A DNA stretch of 64,000 nucleotides from Siphonodentalium dalli (Eukaryota > Mollusca > Scaphopoda > Gadilida > Siphonodentaliidae): NCBI GenBank assembly GCA_032622095.1, contig CP136066.1, positions 98,229,319 through 98,293,318 of the forward strand. The letters run 5' to 3'. A program made the translations under genes and the position numbers. The notes below the pieces were generated by a model, which did not search any database, was not told the DNA's origin, and saw only the letters and a list, made by a program, of their open reading frames with translations. Of the stretch, positions 1 to 13,073 are shown in pieces; the stretch's first letter is position 1; every line of letters starts with the position of its first letter.

Positions 1-3000
1 AAAACAAATACTTTGAAACAAAAACGATGACATAAGAACGAATATCCAAGAGCTAGTGTGAAAATAACCCTCACATTTATAAAAAAAAAAACAATAAAAA
101 TTCAGTTTTCGAGTCAGTCCTTCAAAATTATTGAACGTTTTCGTCTATGTTGGATCAAATTTAACACAAAAATCAATTAGCTCACTAACAGTTCGCGCAA
201 TATCTCATATTTTGAGAAAACGTTTACAATTTTAGACAACAATATTGCTAGTAAAGGTGAATATTTCATCCTGGAACTCATGAAATATGATAAAAATAGA
301 TGTAAAGACACTTCACGAGCCCTCATTTCTTTGAGTTATGAACATAAAGTCATCTCATAGTGCCATTGTACCCCATAATTTGGTCAGGAGAAATATGTAT
401 TTCATATTTGACCCTTCATCTATGGTAAAAAATGAATTAAGGGACATGGGAGTGGTGTCCTACACATTAACCTAGAGCATAAATTGACTCAATTTTACAA
501 TTTTAGGCAACATTCTTGCCAGGGAAAGTGTATATATCATGTTGGAACTCATCAAATATGATAAACATGCATCAAAAGACACTTACTGAGCTCTGATGAC
601 TTTGAGTTATGACAACAACGGCATCTCATACTAGATTGTAAGCCATAATTTGGTCAGGAAAAGTGTAAATTTCATATTTTATCCTACAAGTGTTTTAACA
701 ATCAATGTAATTACACCCCATCGGTCGCCTAGACACAGCGTAAATGTTCTCAAGTTTTCAACTGTAGGCCACAATGTCGGTAGTGAAGGTAAACATTTCA
801 TGTTGGAACCCATGAAATGTCTTTTTATCCATTTTATCACATTTCATGAGTACTTATCACGGAGTTATGAACATAAAGGGACCTCATAGTGTATTGTAGG
901 TCATAATTTGGTCAGGAAAATTGTAAATTTCATGTCTTAAGCTCCATGTGTTTAAAAAATATATTTAATTACAGCCATTGGGTCCCTAGATATCAACCCA
1001 CAGTCCATATGTAGTCCATATGCAATTTTAGGGAACAGTGTTGCTAGTGAAGGTGAACATTCCATGCTGGAACTCATGAAATATGATAAAAATAGATGAA
1101 AAGACACTTTCTGAGGCCTTGGTCAGGAGAAATGTGTGTTGTATTTTGACCCTTGATGCGTGGTAGCAATCAATGAAATTACACCCCATGGTATCCTCAG
1201 ATACGAAGCAACATCATAAATGCACTCAGTTTTGGCAATTTAGAAAACATTGTTGATAGGGAAGTTGTACATGTCATGTTGGAACCGGTGAAATGTGATA
1301 ATAATTGATCAAAAGACACTCGATGAGCCCTGATGGGTTTCAATTATGGTCATAAAGGCATCTGATAGTGTCATTATACAACGGGGAAATTTGTGAAGCG
1401 CTAACAAAGCGTATCTACACGGTGTTATACGATCCAAAATGATCCTGATATAAGAAATGCAATCTAGATCATACTCAGTATCTTCGTATCGACTGAATAT
1501 ATCGTTATTCGATGGTGATCCCGACATACCTCCGTCTTTACTTTTCTTATGCCTTTCTAGATTGTAGTTCGTCGATAATATATTTCTGAACAAATGGCAC
1601 CCGTGTATTATCTCGAATCATGGGAAGAACTATCGTCCTTATACCAGCGAAAAGATGAGCGAATATGGTGTGGTATTATCAACTCGCCGCGCTCTAAACG
1701 ATAAATAGAGGTACGAGCGCGGCGAGTTGATAATACCACACCATATTCGCTCATCTTTTCGCTGGTATAAGGACGATAGTTCTTCCCATGATTCGAGATA
1801 ATACACGGGTGCCATTTGTTCAGAAATATATTATCGACGAACTACAATCTAGAAAGGCATAAGAAAAGTAAAGACGGAGGTATGTCGGGATCACCATCGA
1901 ATAACGATATATTCAGTCGATACGAAGATACTGAGTATGATCTAGATTGCATTTCTTATATCAGGATCATTTTGGATCGTATAACACCGTGTAGATACGC
2001 TTTGTTAGCGCTTCACAAATTTCCCCGTTGTATAATGACACTATCAGATGCCTTTATGACCATAATTGAAACCCATCAGGGCTCATCGAGTGTCTTTTGA
2101 TCAATTATTATCACATTTCACCGGTTCCAACATGACATGTACAACTTCCCTATCAACAATGTTTTCTAAATTGCCAAAACTGAGTGCATTTATGATGTTG
2201 CTTCGTATCTGAGGATACCATGGGGTGTAATTTCATTGATTGCTACCACGCATCAAGGGTCAAAATACAACACACATTTCTCCTGACCAAGGCCTCAGAA
2301 AGTGTCTTTTCATCTATTTTTATCATATTTCATGAGTTCCAGCATGGAATGTTCACCTTCACTAGCAACACTGTTCCCTAAAATTGCATATGGACTACAT
2401 ATGGACTGTGGGTTGATATCTAGGGACCCAATGGCTGTAATTAAATATATTTTTTAAACACATGGAGCTTAAGACATGAAATTTACAATTTTCCTGACCA
2501 AATTATGACCTACAATACACTATGAGGTCCCTTTATGTTCATAACTCCGTGATAAGTACTCATGAAATGTGATAAAATGGATAAAAAGACATTTCATGGG
2601 TTCCAACATGAAATGTTTACCTTCACTACCGACATTGTGGCCTACAGTTGAAAACTTGAGAACATTTACGCTGTGTCTAGGCGACCGATGGGGTGTAATT
2701 ACATTGATTGTTAAAACACTTGTAGGATAAAATATGAAATTTACACTTTTCCTGACCAAATTATGGCTTACAATCTAGTATGAGATGCCGTTGTTGTCAT
2801 AACTCAAAGTCATCAGAGCTCAGTAAGTGTCTTTTGATGCATGTTTATCATATTTGATGAGTTCCAACATGATATATACACTTTCCCTGGCAAGAATGTT
2901 GCCTAAAATTGTAAAATTGAGTCAATTTATGCTCTAGGTTAATGTGTAGGACACCACTCCCATGTCCCTTAATTCATTTTTTACCATAGATGAAGGGTCA

Positions 3001-3408
3001 AATATGAAATACATATTTCTCCTGACCAAATTATGGGGTACAATGGCACTATGAGATGACTTTATGTTCATAACTCAAAGAAATGAGGGCTCGTGAAGTG
3101 TCTTTACATCTATTTTTATCATATTTCATGAGTTCCAGGATGAAATATTCACCTTTACTAGCAATATTGTTGTCTAAAATTGTAAACGTTTTCTCAAAAT
3201 ATGAGATATTGCGCGAACTGTTAGTGAGCTAATTGATTTTTGTGTTAAATTTGATCCAACATAGACGAAAACGTTCAATAATTTTGAAGGACTGACTCGA
3301 AAACTGAATTTTTATTGTTTTTTTTTTTATAAATGTGAGGGTTATTTTCACACTAGCTCTTGGATATTCGTTCTTATGTCATCGTTTTTGTTTCAAAGTA
3401 TTTGTTTT
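1..3408. repeat. Giant near-perfect palindrome with 1694-bp arms
   Basis: The arms 1-1694 and 1715-3408 are reverse complements separated by a 20-nt spacer (1695-1714). Position x pairs with 3409-x. Open frames in one arm reappear unchanged in the other at exactly mirrored coordinates (650-889 with 2520-2759, and 1309-1593 with 1816-2100), so there is no net indel and apparently no amino-acid change in those parts. Pairing still holds at base 1, so the left arm probably continues outside the window. Each arm holds about five diverged tandem units; the recurring segment around tttag-caac sits at 231, 502, 763, 1027 and 1239, giving a period near 265 bp. The short open frames here look incidental. 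The structure could be a recent inverted duplication, a foldback element, or a chimeric-read or assembly artefact. Confidence 0.92.
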
Positions 3409-3908
3409 TTTGTTGATAATTGACAACCCTGCATTATTTTGCTCGAGACTGAAAAACTAAATATTATATTTGTATGCATTGGTTCGTTATGGTCCTAATA
3501 TGAAATATTTTAACTCAAATGCTATATTATTTCGGTTAAATACAGGCTATGTTAACATTTTTCTAGGAAGTATTAATTTCTGCATCATTATATTTGCGAT
3601 GATGAACACATTCACACATTAGACCGAATGGATTCGCACAAAGCCTTCCTTTATTATAAGACTTCGATAGAAATTATATACGTTTTCTCAAATTATAAGA
3701 TTTTGGTCCAAATTTCATTTAAATACTTGATTGTTGCTTCCAACTGTATTTCAAATAGACGAAATATTTCCATTTTATTTAAAACAGACGAAATATTTAC
3801 AATGCTTATCAAGTAATTACGTTGTTCTTCGATATTCGTTGTTAGATTATGGTTTTCTAACGTTTTATGAAGAGTAGTACTCAAAATTATATATTCCTTT
3901 TTTTTTCT
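3409..3908. other. No gene recognised
   Basis: AT-rich spacer between the palindrome and the tandem duplication. Two short open frames on opposite strands show no recognisable motifs and I do not call them. Confidence 0.5.
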
Positions 3909-6205
3909 GTCAGTGTAAAGAGGCAACATTCTGCATATGCATATCTTAAAGAGTGCTTATATACTTTAACATTAAAGTATACATCATAACCTACATATTT
4001 GAACACATTACATTCGTGCATATAATGGCATATTGATAAGACACACCGGACCACCATAGAGCTTATAGCGTATGTGGAACTGAATAGTTGACTATAGTAG
4101 AGGGCTTTTTTACTTGATTTAACAGTGAAAAGGGCACTTAATGTACATCATAATATAACGCACTAATGTGTATTGGATTTGCTTTAAGAAACACGGACGT
4201 ATACATAAATCAGATACGCATACTTAGAACACATTCACTTCGTGTATATACTGAAGTATACCACGTATATAGTCCACAAAGACATAGCCCTGCATGTGAA
4301 AACTCAGTTTAACTATACATTAAAGAGCGTTTATACGTGATTTACCTATGAAAATGGAAATATTTATACATCATATCACATAGAGGTACCGTACTTGCTT
4401 TAAGAATATGGACAGTTATAGGCACAATCATAACAACAATGGAGACCAGCGTTCTTACACAGAAATCAGTAATGTATGCACTAAAATGGTAACAACAATG
4501 AAAATATACACTCTGTGAACTGCTATAGACATCAGAACTATTAAGAATTTATGAGTTGTCTCGCTTGTTTAGTTGCGATATATGATGCAATAATTTGAGT
4601 TACCAACAATAAAACAGTATTGACGCTATATATTCTCCATATACCGACGGTTTTAGACTATATTTCTACTAATAATGCTATTAAATGAACGATAATTAAG
4701 AGAAATGAACTATGAATGTATATATGAAGTCAATATGTATACGCGCGTCCACATAGCAGGCCTTTTCCAGACCAATGTTTGATACCCCCGTATAAAATAA
4801 AGCGTTTTGAGAAGAATATGTGAAATTAATATGCACATGTGTTCACATAGTAGGTCTTATCGTCATATGAAACTGCCACGTAGTATATGCTTTGTTTCCT
4901 CTGTATAATAGACTAAATGTATAGGATGTACAATATATATAATTGGTGAAACGAATACATGAAGTAAGTATTTATGTATTAGTCTACACCATATGGGCTC
5001 TTTATTGTCTCTATGTAATTGAGATTTTAGACTAAATTTCTTCTAATAATGCTATAAATGAACGATAATAAAGAGAAATGAATTATTAAAGAATACATCA
5101 AGCAAATATGTATACACGCATCAACATAGACATAAATATAGGGGTGTGGGTGGAGACATACCACTATATCAATATTTGGGTGTGGTAATAGGGATTCTCG
5201 GTGAAGTAACACCCCCCCCCCATGAGGTGCTGGATAAATATTGAAGAGGTTTCTTTGTTGAACCATCGAAAGAACTGCCAGACCGTATAGTGCATTAGTA
5301 TATCCCTGTTATCAGATTTATTAGGTTTACAATAATCACTATATTATAATAACTATAACTATAGAATTTGTGCGCGAGAAATTTCTCAGATATAGTCTAT
5401 TGGAAGTCTTCAATAACGCTTTTACTTCCGTGACAAAAAAACAACAAATACTTACGATTATATACCCGCGTATTAATATATACCTTGATCAAATACTGCG
5501 GATAACCTATATCCCTAGTACACACACCCTATTTTATTTCATATTACATTGATAGGCGATAAGCTCTCGGGTTAACGCGATGGATATATCGTTTATCGGA
5601 AACGCAGGCGATAAGCGGTAGGGTTAACGCGCGGGATATATCGTTTAGATATACACGCATTGTTTAGTACCCGCGATAATGAGGCGCTATTATCGTGATA
5701 ACATTCGCCCATATACACCCACGCGGCGTGACATATAACCCCACCCTGTTAGCTCAGGATTAGGCGCTTAGGGTTTAGGCAGTCAAACCAATACATATAT
5801 TATGTACCACTGTGTATAGTACACGCGATCTGGTTTATCGCTACCGCGCGCGACGCTGGCGAGTTATTCTCGTGATTAATATATACCTCTGATAGCAGTC
5901 ACCCGAGTACATATTTTCTTTCATATTACATGAATATGCGATAAGCGGTAGGGTTAACACGAGAGAGATATCATTTAGACATATATACACGCATTGTTTA
6001 GTACCCGCAATAATTAGGCGCTATTCTCGTGATAACCTTGGCCCGCTTGTTGCGGAATTATTTGGTTCGTCATTGGCCTAGCGATATCCGCCACGATAAC
6101 GCGTGATAACCTTCACCGATATATACACCCACGCGGCGTGACCTATAATCCCCTGATGGCACAGGAACAGGAGGGGAGCAAATCATGATCAAACCATCTA
6201 CCCGA
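3909..6205. repeat. Tandem duplication, copy 1 (about 2.3 kb)
   Basis: The sequence from gtcagtgtaaagaggc at 3909 restarts at 6206 and runs nearly unchanged to about 8445. Copy 1 carries about 50 extra bases near 5593-5645 that copy 2 lacks. Each unit also contains two diverged sub-copies of a GC-richer segment with the motifs gttaacgcg, cccacgcggcgtg and gctcag. The end of this copy (6165-6205) resembles the first 40 bases of the real exon at 8413, but its reading frame is broken by a stop (tca tga). No protein-coding gene is supported inside the unit. Confidence 0.9.
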
Positions 6206-8445
6206 GTCAGTGTAAAGAGGCAACATTCTGCATATGCATATCTTAAAGAGTGCTTATATACTTTAACATTAAAGTATACATCATAACCCACATATTTGAA
6301 CACATTACATTCGTGCATATAATGGCATATTGATAAGACACACCGGACCACCATAGAGCTTATAGCGTATGTGGAACTGAATAGTTAACTATAGTAGAGG
6401 GCTTTTTTACTTGATTTAACAGTGAAAAGGGCACTTAATGTACATCATAATATAACGCACTAATGTGTATTGGATTTGCTTTAAGAAACACGGACGTATA
6501 CATAAATCAGATACGCATACTTAGAACACATTCACTTCGTGTATATACTGAAGTATACCACGTATATAGTCCACAAAGACATAGCCCTGCATGTGAAAAC
6601 TCAGTTTAACTATACATTAAAGAGCGTTTATACGTGATTTACCTATGAAAATGGAAATATTTATACATCATATCACATAGAGGTACCGTACTTGCTTTAA
6701 GAATATGGACAGTTATAGGCATAATCATAACAACAATGGAGACCAGCGTTCTTACACAGAAATCAGTAATGTATGCACTAAAATGGTAACAACAATGAAA
6801 ATATACACTCTGTGAACCGCTATAGACATCAGAACTATTAAGAATTTATGAGTTGTCTCGCTTGTTTAGTTGCGATATATGATGCAATAATTTGAGTTAC
6901 CAACAATAAAACAGTATTGACGCTATATATTCTCCATATACCGACGGTTTTAGACTATATTTCTACTAATAATGCTATTAAATGAACGATAATTAAGAGA
7001 AATGAACTATGAATGTATATATGAAGTCAATATGTATACGCGCGTCCACATAGCAGGCCTTTTCCAGACCAATGTTTGATACCCCCGTATAAAATAAAGC
7101 GTTTTGAGAAGAATATGTGAAATTAATATGCACATGTGTTCACATAGTAGGTCTTATCGTCATATGAAACTGCCACGTAGTATATGCTTTGTTTCCTCTG
7201 TATAATAGACTAAATGTATAGGATGTACAATATATATAATTGGTGAAACGAATACATGAAGTAAGTATTTATGTATTAGTCTACACCATATGGGCTCTTT
7301 ATTGTCTCTATGTAATGGAGATTTTAGACTAAATTTCTTCTAATAATGCTATAAATGAACGATAATAAAGAGAAATGAATTATTAAAGAATACATCAAGT
7401 AAATATGTATACACGCATCAACATAGACATAAATATAGGGGTGTGGGTGGAGACATACCACTATATCAATATTTGGGTGTGGTAATAGGGATTCTCGGTG
7501 AAGTAACACCCCCCCCCCCATGAGGTGCCGGATAAATATTGAAGAGGTTTCTTTGTTGAACCGTCGAAAGAACTGCCAGACCGTATAGTGCATTAGTATA
7601 TCCCTGTTATCAGATTTATTAGGTTTACAATAATCACTATATTATAATAACTATAACTATAGAATTTGTGCGCGAGAAATTTCTCAGATATAGTCTATTG
7701 GAAGTCTTCAATAACGCTTTTACTTCCGTGACAAAAAAAACCCCAAATACTTACGATTATATACCCGCGTATTAATATATACCTTGATCAAATACTGCGG
7801 ATAACCTATATCCCTAGTACACACACCCTATTTTATTTCATATTACATTGATAGGCGATAAGCTCTCGGGTTAACGCGATGGATATATCGTTTAGATATA
7901 CACGCATTGTTTAGTACCCGCGATAATGAGGCGCTATTATCGTGATAACATTCGCCCATATACACCCACGCGGCGTGACATATAACCCCACCCTGATAGC
8001 TCAGGATTAGGCGCTTAGGGTTTAGGCAGTCAAACCAATATATATATTATGTACCACTGTGTATAGTACACGCGATCTGGTTTATCGCTACCGCGCGCGA
8101 CGCTGGCGAGTTATTCTCGTGATTAATATATACCTCTGATATCAGTCACCCGAGTACATATTTTCTTTCATATTACATGAATATGCGATAAGCGGTAGGG
8201 TTAACACGAGAGAGATATCATTTAGACATATATACACGCATTGTTTAGTACCCGCAATAATTAGGCGCTATTCTCGTGATAACCTTGGCCCGCTTGTTGC
8301 GGAATTATTTGGTTCGTCATTGGCCTAGCGATATCCGCCACGATAACGCGTGATAACCTTCACCGATATATACACCCACGCGGCGTGACCTATAATCCCC
8401 TGTTTAGCTCAGGATCGGGAGTGGAGCAAAGTCAAGTCAAACGGT
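6206..8445. repeat. Tandem duplication, copy 2
   Basis: Second head-to-tail copy, differing from copy 1 by scattered substitutions and the roughly 50-bp deletion. Its right boundary falls inside the coding exon at 8413-8613, so the duplication breakpoint lies within or beside a host exon. Confidence 0.9.
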
Positions 8446-8613
8446 ATACCCGAAAGGGTAGACAATACTACTTACATGAGATTGGAAAGAGATATGTCTG
8501 AAGGATTTCGATTCCAAAACCCTGCATGGCAATCATTGAAACAAGCTCGGAGAGAGATAGCAAGAAGAGATTCATATGAGAAAATAAAAACTGATAACAT
8601 AGACTTGGGTTAA
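8413..8613 (+). CDS. Terminal coding exon of an unidentified host gene
   Basis: An acceptor-like tgtttagctcag is followed by a 201-nt phase-0 reading frame of 66 codons and TAA. In order it contains DREWSKVKSNGIPERVDN, TTYMRLERDMSEGFRFQNPAW and a charged Arg/Lys-rich end finishing YEKIKTDNIDLG. The frame upstream of the acceptor is closed by a TGA, which supports an exon start here. The composition, with many charged residues, Tyr and an NPAW motif and no hydrophobic segment, would suit the cytoplasmic tail of a membrane protein, but I do not recognise the family. Earlier exons must lie left of the window or inside the duplicated region, where no intact exon is visible. A poly(A) signal follows 86 nt after the stop. 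Confidence 0.55.
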   Translation, partial: DREWSKVKSNGIPERVDNTTYMRLERDMSEGFRFQNPAWQSLKQARREIARRDSYEKIKTDNIDLG

Positions 8614-8698
8614 ACGGGGGACTAGCACTAACACAAAACTTTAGTTGTATGCTTTCTTATATATGTATCTATTATATGATCCTACCCTTATTCCAATC

Positions 8699-8704
8699 AA
8701 TAAA
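8699..8704 (+). terminator. Poly(A) signal AATAAA
   Basis: A canonical AATAAA lies 86 nt downstream of the stop codon at 8611-8613, at a normal distance for the 3' UTR of the gene ending there. Confidence 0.5.
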
Positions 8705-9044
8705 CCCATTATATAAATTGTGACATTAAACCTTCGTTTAATAACAGGAAATAGTTCCAGGTTTGTCTTCCGGTTTGTCGTCTGTTAACATTCCGTACGC
8801 TACGTCTCAAAATACTATGGCTTACACTATTTTTCCAACAGACTATAATTAATGCAGAGTTTGAAAAGTTATGTCATTAAATATATGCCATTAAATATTT
8901 ATCTGGGACTATTTCTTTACGCGGGCAAACAACGCATAGTTATGTGAAACGTCATCGCACGCCTTATAGAAGCCGATTTTAGTTTCGCGTACAATTTGTT
9001 GATTTAAGTATGTTTTGTTGAGGTTTTGGATCATGTAATACATA
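8705..9044. other. No gene recognised
   Basis: AT-rich intergenic sequence downstream of the poly(A) signal. I see no coding frame, repeat or structured element. Confidence 0.4.
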
Positions 9045-9202
9045 GAATCTACAACTCATCCCCAGTTTATAGCCGAATTTACAAAACTCGTCCAGTAAAT
9101 TAGGTCTGGAGTCTCTGGACCTCGCCAAAGGCTGGACCCAGACCTAATTTACTGGACTCCTTTTGTAAATTCCGCTATAAACTGGGGACTCGTTGTGGAT
9201 CC
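9045..9202. repeat. Foldback hairpin, miniature element-like
   Basis: The left arm (about 9045-9113, containing tccccagtttatag and ccagtaaattaggtctgg) is the imperfect reverse complement of the right arm (about 9134-9202), around a spacer of about 20 nt. This is typical of a hairpin miniature transposon. No clear target-site duplication was found. Confidence 0.75.
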
Positions 9203-9879
9203 TCTATATATGCTCTCTTCCCGTGCTGCTATTGTAATGTTGTTTTTAGTGTTATCGTTTTCGGGAGGGGGTGTCTATCTAAGTGGTTAGCACTTGTCCT
9301 CTAATCCCGTCACCATAATATTTTTGTAAATAAATATGTTTAAACCATAAATAAATGAGAAAGGTCACTACACAATGTTAAATAACATGCTGAACAATAA
9401 TATAAACAAACAGTTCGAAGGGTTCATGTGTGAATTAAACTCAAATATCCATGCAATAGAATATTAAATTGCATTCCGATTTATGTCATGTGAAAATAAC
9501 AAAGCAGGTTAAACAACAATTGAAACACTCAGCGTGCAGACTGCCAATGGTGAGCGCGGGAATTCGCGTTCCAAGTCGGCGCCCACTTCTCATCGTGGCT
9601 AACAAGCAATGGTTCAATAAGAATGTCGACATACACACCGATCTAAACGCAAAAGGCCTTAATCGATACGTGAATATACATCGCGACGAGATGCTACCTA
9701 CATTATACCACATGGTTCGAGTACGAAGTACGAAGTACAACATACTCAAGTACCTTTCTATCATATCGTTCTGGTACTAAAATATCCAAGTAACTTATTC
9801 ACATTTCACACAGTCGCCCATTCCCCCATTGACAAATCAAAACACGATAACAGAAAACACCCATAGAGGGCGTAATAAA

Positions 9880-10560
9880 CTGTCTCTTACCTGCCTTAAC
9901 TGACAAGCATATATCGTCTTATTTACTTGTCTTTGCCCATACCTAGTCATCAATATATTATATTGAATATAACACACATTATTAAACCCAGTTTCATCTG
10001 CATTCTGGAATGTTCTGGTGAATATGGTCATTTCCCATGATGCAATTCGTTTCCATACATGTCGTCTGCCTTAACAGACATGACAATCTCGTCTTCTTCA
10101 CGGTAAAATTTCGCATACCCAGCCATCAATATACACAAATTATTAAACCAAGTATCACCTGCCTTCAGGAATGTTCTGATCATTTCGTATGATGCAATGC
10201 ACTCCCAAAACGAGTCCTGTTTTAACCAGCATGTATATATCGTCTTCTTCGCTGTAAACTTATGACACAGAGTTAGTTTAGCATACTCATCCATTGACAT
10301 ACACCAGATATTAAACCAAGCATATTCTGCCTTCTGGAATATTCTGGGGACTTTTTATGATGCAATCCATTTCTGTACCCATTGTCTGAATTCTGTCTTA
10401 ACCATCATGTATATATCATCTTCTTCGCTGTAAACTTATGGCACAGAGTTAATTTAGCATACCAGGCTATCACCTGTCACTACTCCTTCTTGAATATTCT
10501 GGGGACTTTGTTGGTGCAATTAATTTCCGTGTGCATCGTCACATGTTTAAATGTTTAAAA
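9880..10560. repeat. Diverged tandem repeat, period about 160 bp
   Basis: Units share ctgccttaac, catgtatatatcgtcttctt, tattaaaccaag and gaatattctgggg. The anchor (g/a)ttctgg recurs at 10012, 10173, 10340 and 10496, a period of 156-167 bp, with one weaker upstream unit. A detached related piece sits near 11791-11850, beyond the next miniature element. Short open frames across the array follow the repeat and are not called. Confidence 0.75.
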
Positions 10561-10948
10561 GCCCAAACAATAAGACAAACGGAGAGATTTTTACACAATG
10601 GCTAAAAAAAACTCTAAGCTATCCACATAACTATATCAGCATATATTTCCATTAATAAAGTAAAAATGCTTCATGTTCAAACGCGTCACCTTTAATGTGT
10701 TATACATCGCCAAATGGGTCCAAGCCTTATGTTTATTAATTTTGATGTATTCTATCGGAATACAATCACCACTATTTGTACATGTATTTCTATAAACTTG
10801 TTTGAATTATCGGCCCTATTGTATCATTATTTGATCAACTAGTACATATTTCTTTCATGACAGTATGGATAATGTAACCGAACAATGCTCATACTCTAAC
10901 AAACGTCAAGCACACTGACAGAGAATAAAAAGCAGGCAATTCTTCAAG

Positions 10949-11510
10949 GATTGTCCACTTATAAATGGACAATCGGTACCTAAAATGGTCATTAATAAAT
11001 GGACAGTCCAACCACGCGTGGCACGCGAGCTTGGGATTGTCCACTAAATGAAGACATGTTTTGTTAATCCTGTATGAAGGGCAATAACTCTATAAATAAT
11101 GTTAATTTGCTAAATAACGGTCATTTGTATGAGAAGAAGTGTTTTTGACGAAATAACGGAGAGATTTGAAGAAGAGTGTTTGACGAAATAACGGAAATAT
11201 TTAAAGAAGTGTTTTTAAAGAGCGTACCCCAAACCTCCCCCAAGCCCACCCACCCAAGGGAAGAATTGGACTTATATTTCACAAAAGTTGATCTGTTGCA
11301 AATTTCTCATACAAATCTCCATCATTTAGTAAAAGTACATTCTTTATAGAGTTATTACCCTTCAGATTTAATATGAAGCTAACATGCAGGATTATCGATA
11401 TATGTCGTGATTTAGTGGACAATCGCAAGCTCGCGTGCCACGCGTGGTCGGATTGTCCATTTATTATTGACCATTTTAGGTACCGATTGTCCATTTATAA
11501 GTGGACAATC
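10949..11510. mobile_element. Miniature transposon with long terminal inverted repeats
   Basis: The element begins GATTGTCCACTTATAAATGG and ends with the reverse complement. The inverted repeats continue through ggtaccta-aatggtca, the cacgcgtggcacgcgagctt block and more weakly inward, for well over 100 bp per side. The first 26 bases of each terminus are themselves a small palindrome. No transposase is encoded. I could not find a convincing target-site duplication. Confidence 0.8.
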
Positions 11511-11524
11511 TTATGCGCATTAGG

Positions 11525-11600
11525 TGATAAAAAGAGTGATGGGAAAGGAAGGCAAATGGGAAGAGAGAGACAGAGAGAGACAGAGAGATACAGAGAGTGA
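11525..11600. repeat. Simple GA-rich repeat
   Basis: Low-complexity run of gagaga and cagagaga units. Confidence 0.8.
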
Positions 11601-11957
11601 TAGGGGTGCCGACAGCACTGACATAACCATACATTATATACGAGGGGCATACTGAGAAAACAAAGGGTTCCGCATGTCTGGTATAATAATATGGTATTAA
11701 ATGTTGTGAAAGTACTTTGCTACGATGTATATTAAAAAAATTATCCATATCCCCGCTTCCCCTCAAAAAGATCAACACTGTTCATTTAAAATTCTGGGGA
11801 CTTCTTATAACTCAATCAATTCCCGTACTCGTCGTCACGTGTTTAAAAACCAATGCAATAGACACACTGGGAGATTGTTGCACATTGGCTGAAAGACTCA
11901 GGCATCCACTCATGCTGTCTTTCAATATTTCAACCAGCTATGCATCGCTCATGTTAA

Positions 11958-12477
11958 AGGTGGATTATCTCTTTGTAAACATGTATTATTTAGTTACCGG
12001 GGTATAAAATATTAGATTTGAATCGAAGACTCCTGTTAGGAAATGCTTCTATCGATTAATATTAATTTTATTTCGAATATTTTCTGGTCTAAAAAGGTGT
12101 GTTTGTTCAGCTAACGAACAATAGTGTTTATTGTTAACAGAGACCAGAAATTATATTGTGCAATTTTGTCACAAATAAACGTTAATTATACTCATTATCG
12201 CTTATATCTGTGGAACAAAACAATACAAACAACCAATCTGTTACATTTGACATTCGATGCGTAGCTGTAGGAACAGCACAGTGCTCTATATCGCAATACG
12301 GTCTCATCCGAATGGTCGGTTCTAAAAATAGTAACATAAATGGGCCCGATTTAATATTCGAAATAAAATCAATATTAATTGATAGAAGCTTTTCCGGACA
12401 TAGGTCTTCAGATCATATCTATTATTTTATACCCACGCAACTATTTAAAATTTGTTATTTAAAGAGATAATCCATCT
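11958..12477 (+). mobile_element. TTAA-flanked miniature transposon, family A copy 1
   Basis: TTAA at 11954-11957 and 12478-12481 flanks a 520-bp element with terminal inverted repeats AGGTGGATTATCTCTTT and its complement (one mismatch). A second copy in the opposite orientation at 60495-60998 disrupts a LINE reading frame, which confirms the ends. TTAA duplications are used by piggyBac and Kolobok transposases. No transposase is present, so the element is non-autonomous and its superfamily is inferred only from the target site. An 86-codon open frame inside (12210-12470) is shared with the other copy but shows no protein motif. Confidence 0.85.
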
Positions 12478-12711
12478 TTAAGAGTAACCAATAGTTTAGC
12501 AATAGCAAAGGGCGTTTGGCACAAGCTCATGTACCCACAATGTAATCGTCTAATATAAAAACAGTTGCATCTATGGACGTATGTAACATTAAACCATTAT
12601 AATTTGAAGGTATACTATGCAAAAGCTTTTCTAGTGGAGAAATCACCAAACGTATTTGCCAAACTAAGACATTGTCACACAATGATATTCAACACATCTG
12701 CTTGTGTTTAA

Positions 12712-13073
12712 CCCTTTACCTAACAAACCGGCCAAAAACGGCCAAATAAAGCTGCAACAGCCTAAATTATCTTGGGTCTGTCTCAATAAAACCATACAAA
12801 TATGGATATCATTGGAACCGGCTCATTGACCACATTGTGATGGTTACAGTTATGCCCTGTGCCAATGCATTCTCTTATATATGCGAGTCGACCATAGGTC
12901 GCCTCGCATATATAAGAGAATGCATTGGCCATTTTTTCTTACATTCTTTAACAATTTTATAATTTTGAATGTGTTAAGCCAATGTATTCTCTTATATATG
13001 GCGAGGCGACCTATGGTCGACTCGCATATATAAGAGAATGCATTGGCACAGGGCCCTTCTGTTGGGTAAAGGG
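12712..13073. mobile_element. piggyBac-like miniature element with two long hairpins, copy 1
   Basis: TTAA (12708-12711 and 13074-13077) flanks terminal repeats CCCTTTACC(T/C)AACA, ending GGGTAAAGGG-type, as in piggyBac elements. Inside are two near-perfect 66-nt palindromes whose arms read CCAATGCATTCTCTTATATA through TGCGAG, separated by about 80 bp. Relatives occur at 31249-31557 and 33207-33582. No transposase is encoded. Superfamily assignment rests on TTAA plus CCCTTT termini. Confidence 0.85.

Noticed and set aside
650-2759. Mirrored pairs of 79- and 94-codon open frames in the palindrome
   Set aside because: Their identity simply reflects the palindrome; the underlying sequence is a diverged 265-bp repeat and the frames lack motifs.
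9256-9300. tRNA-like A box (tctaagtggttagcac)
   Set aside because: No B box or cloverleaf follows; at best a SINE head fragment.
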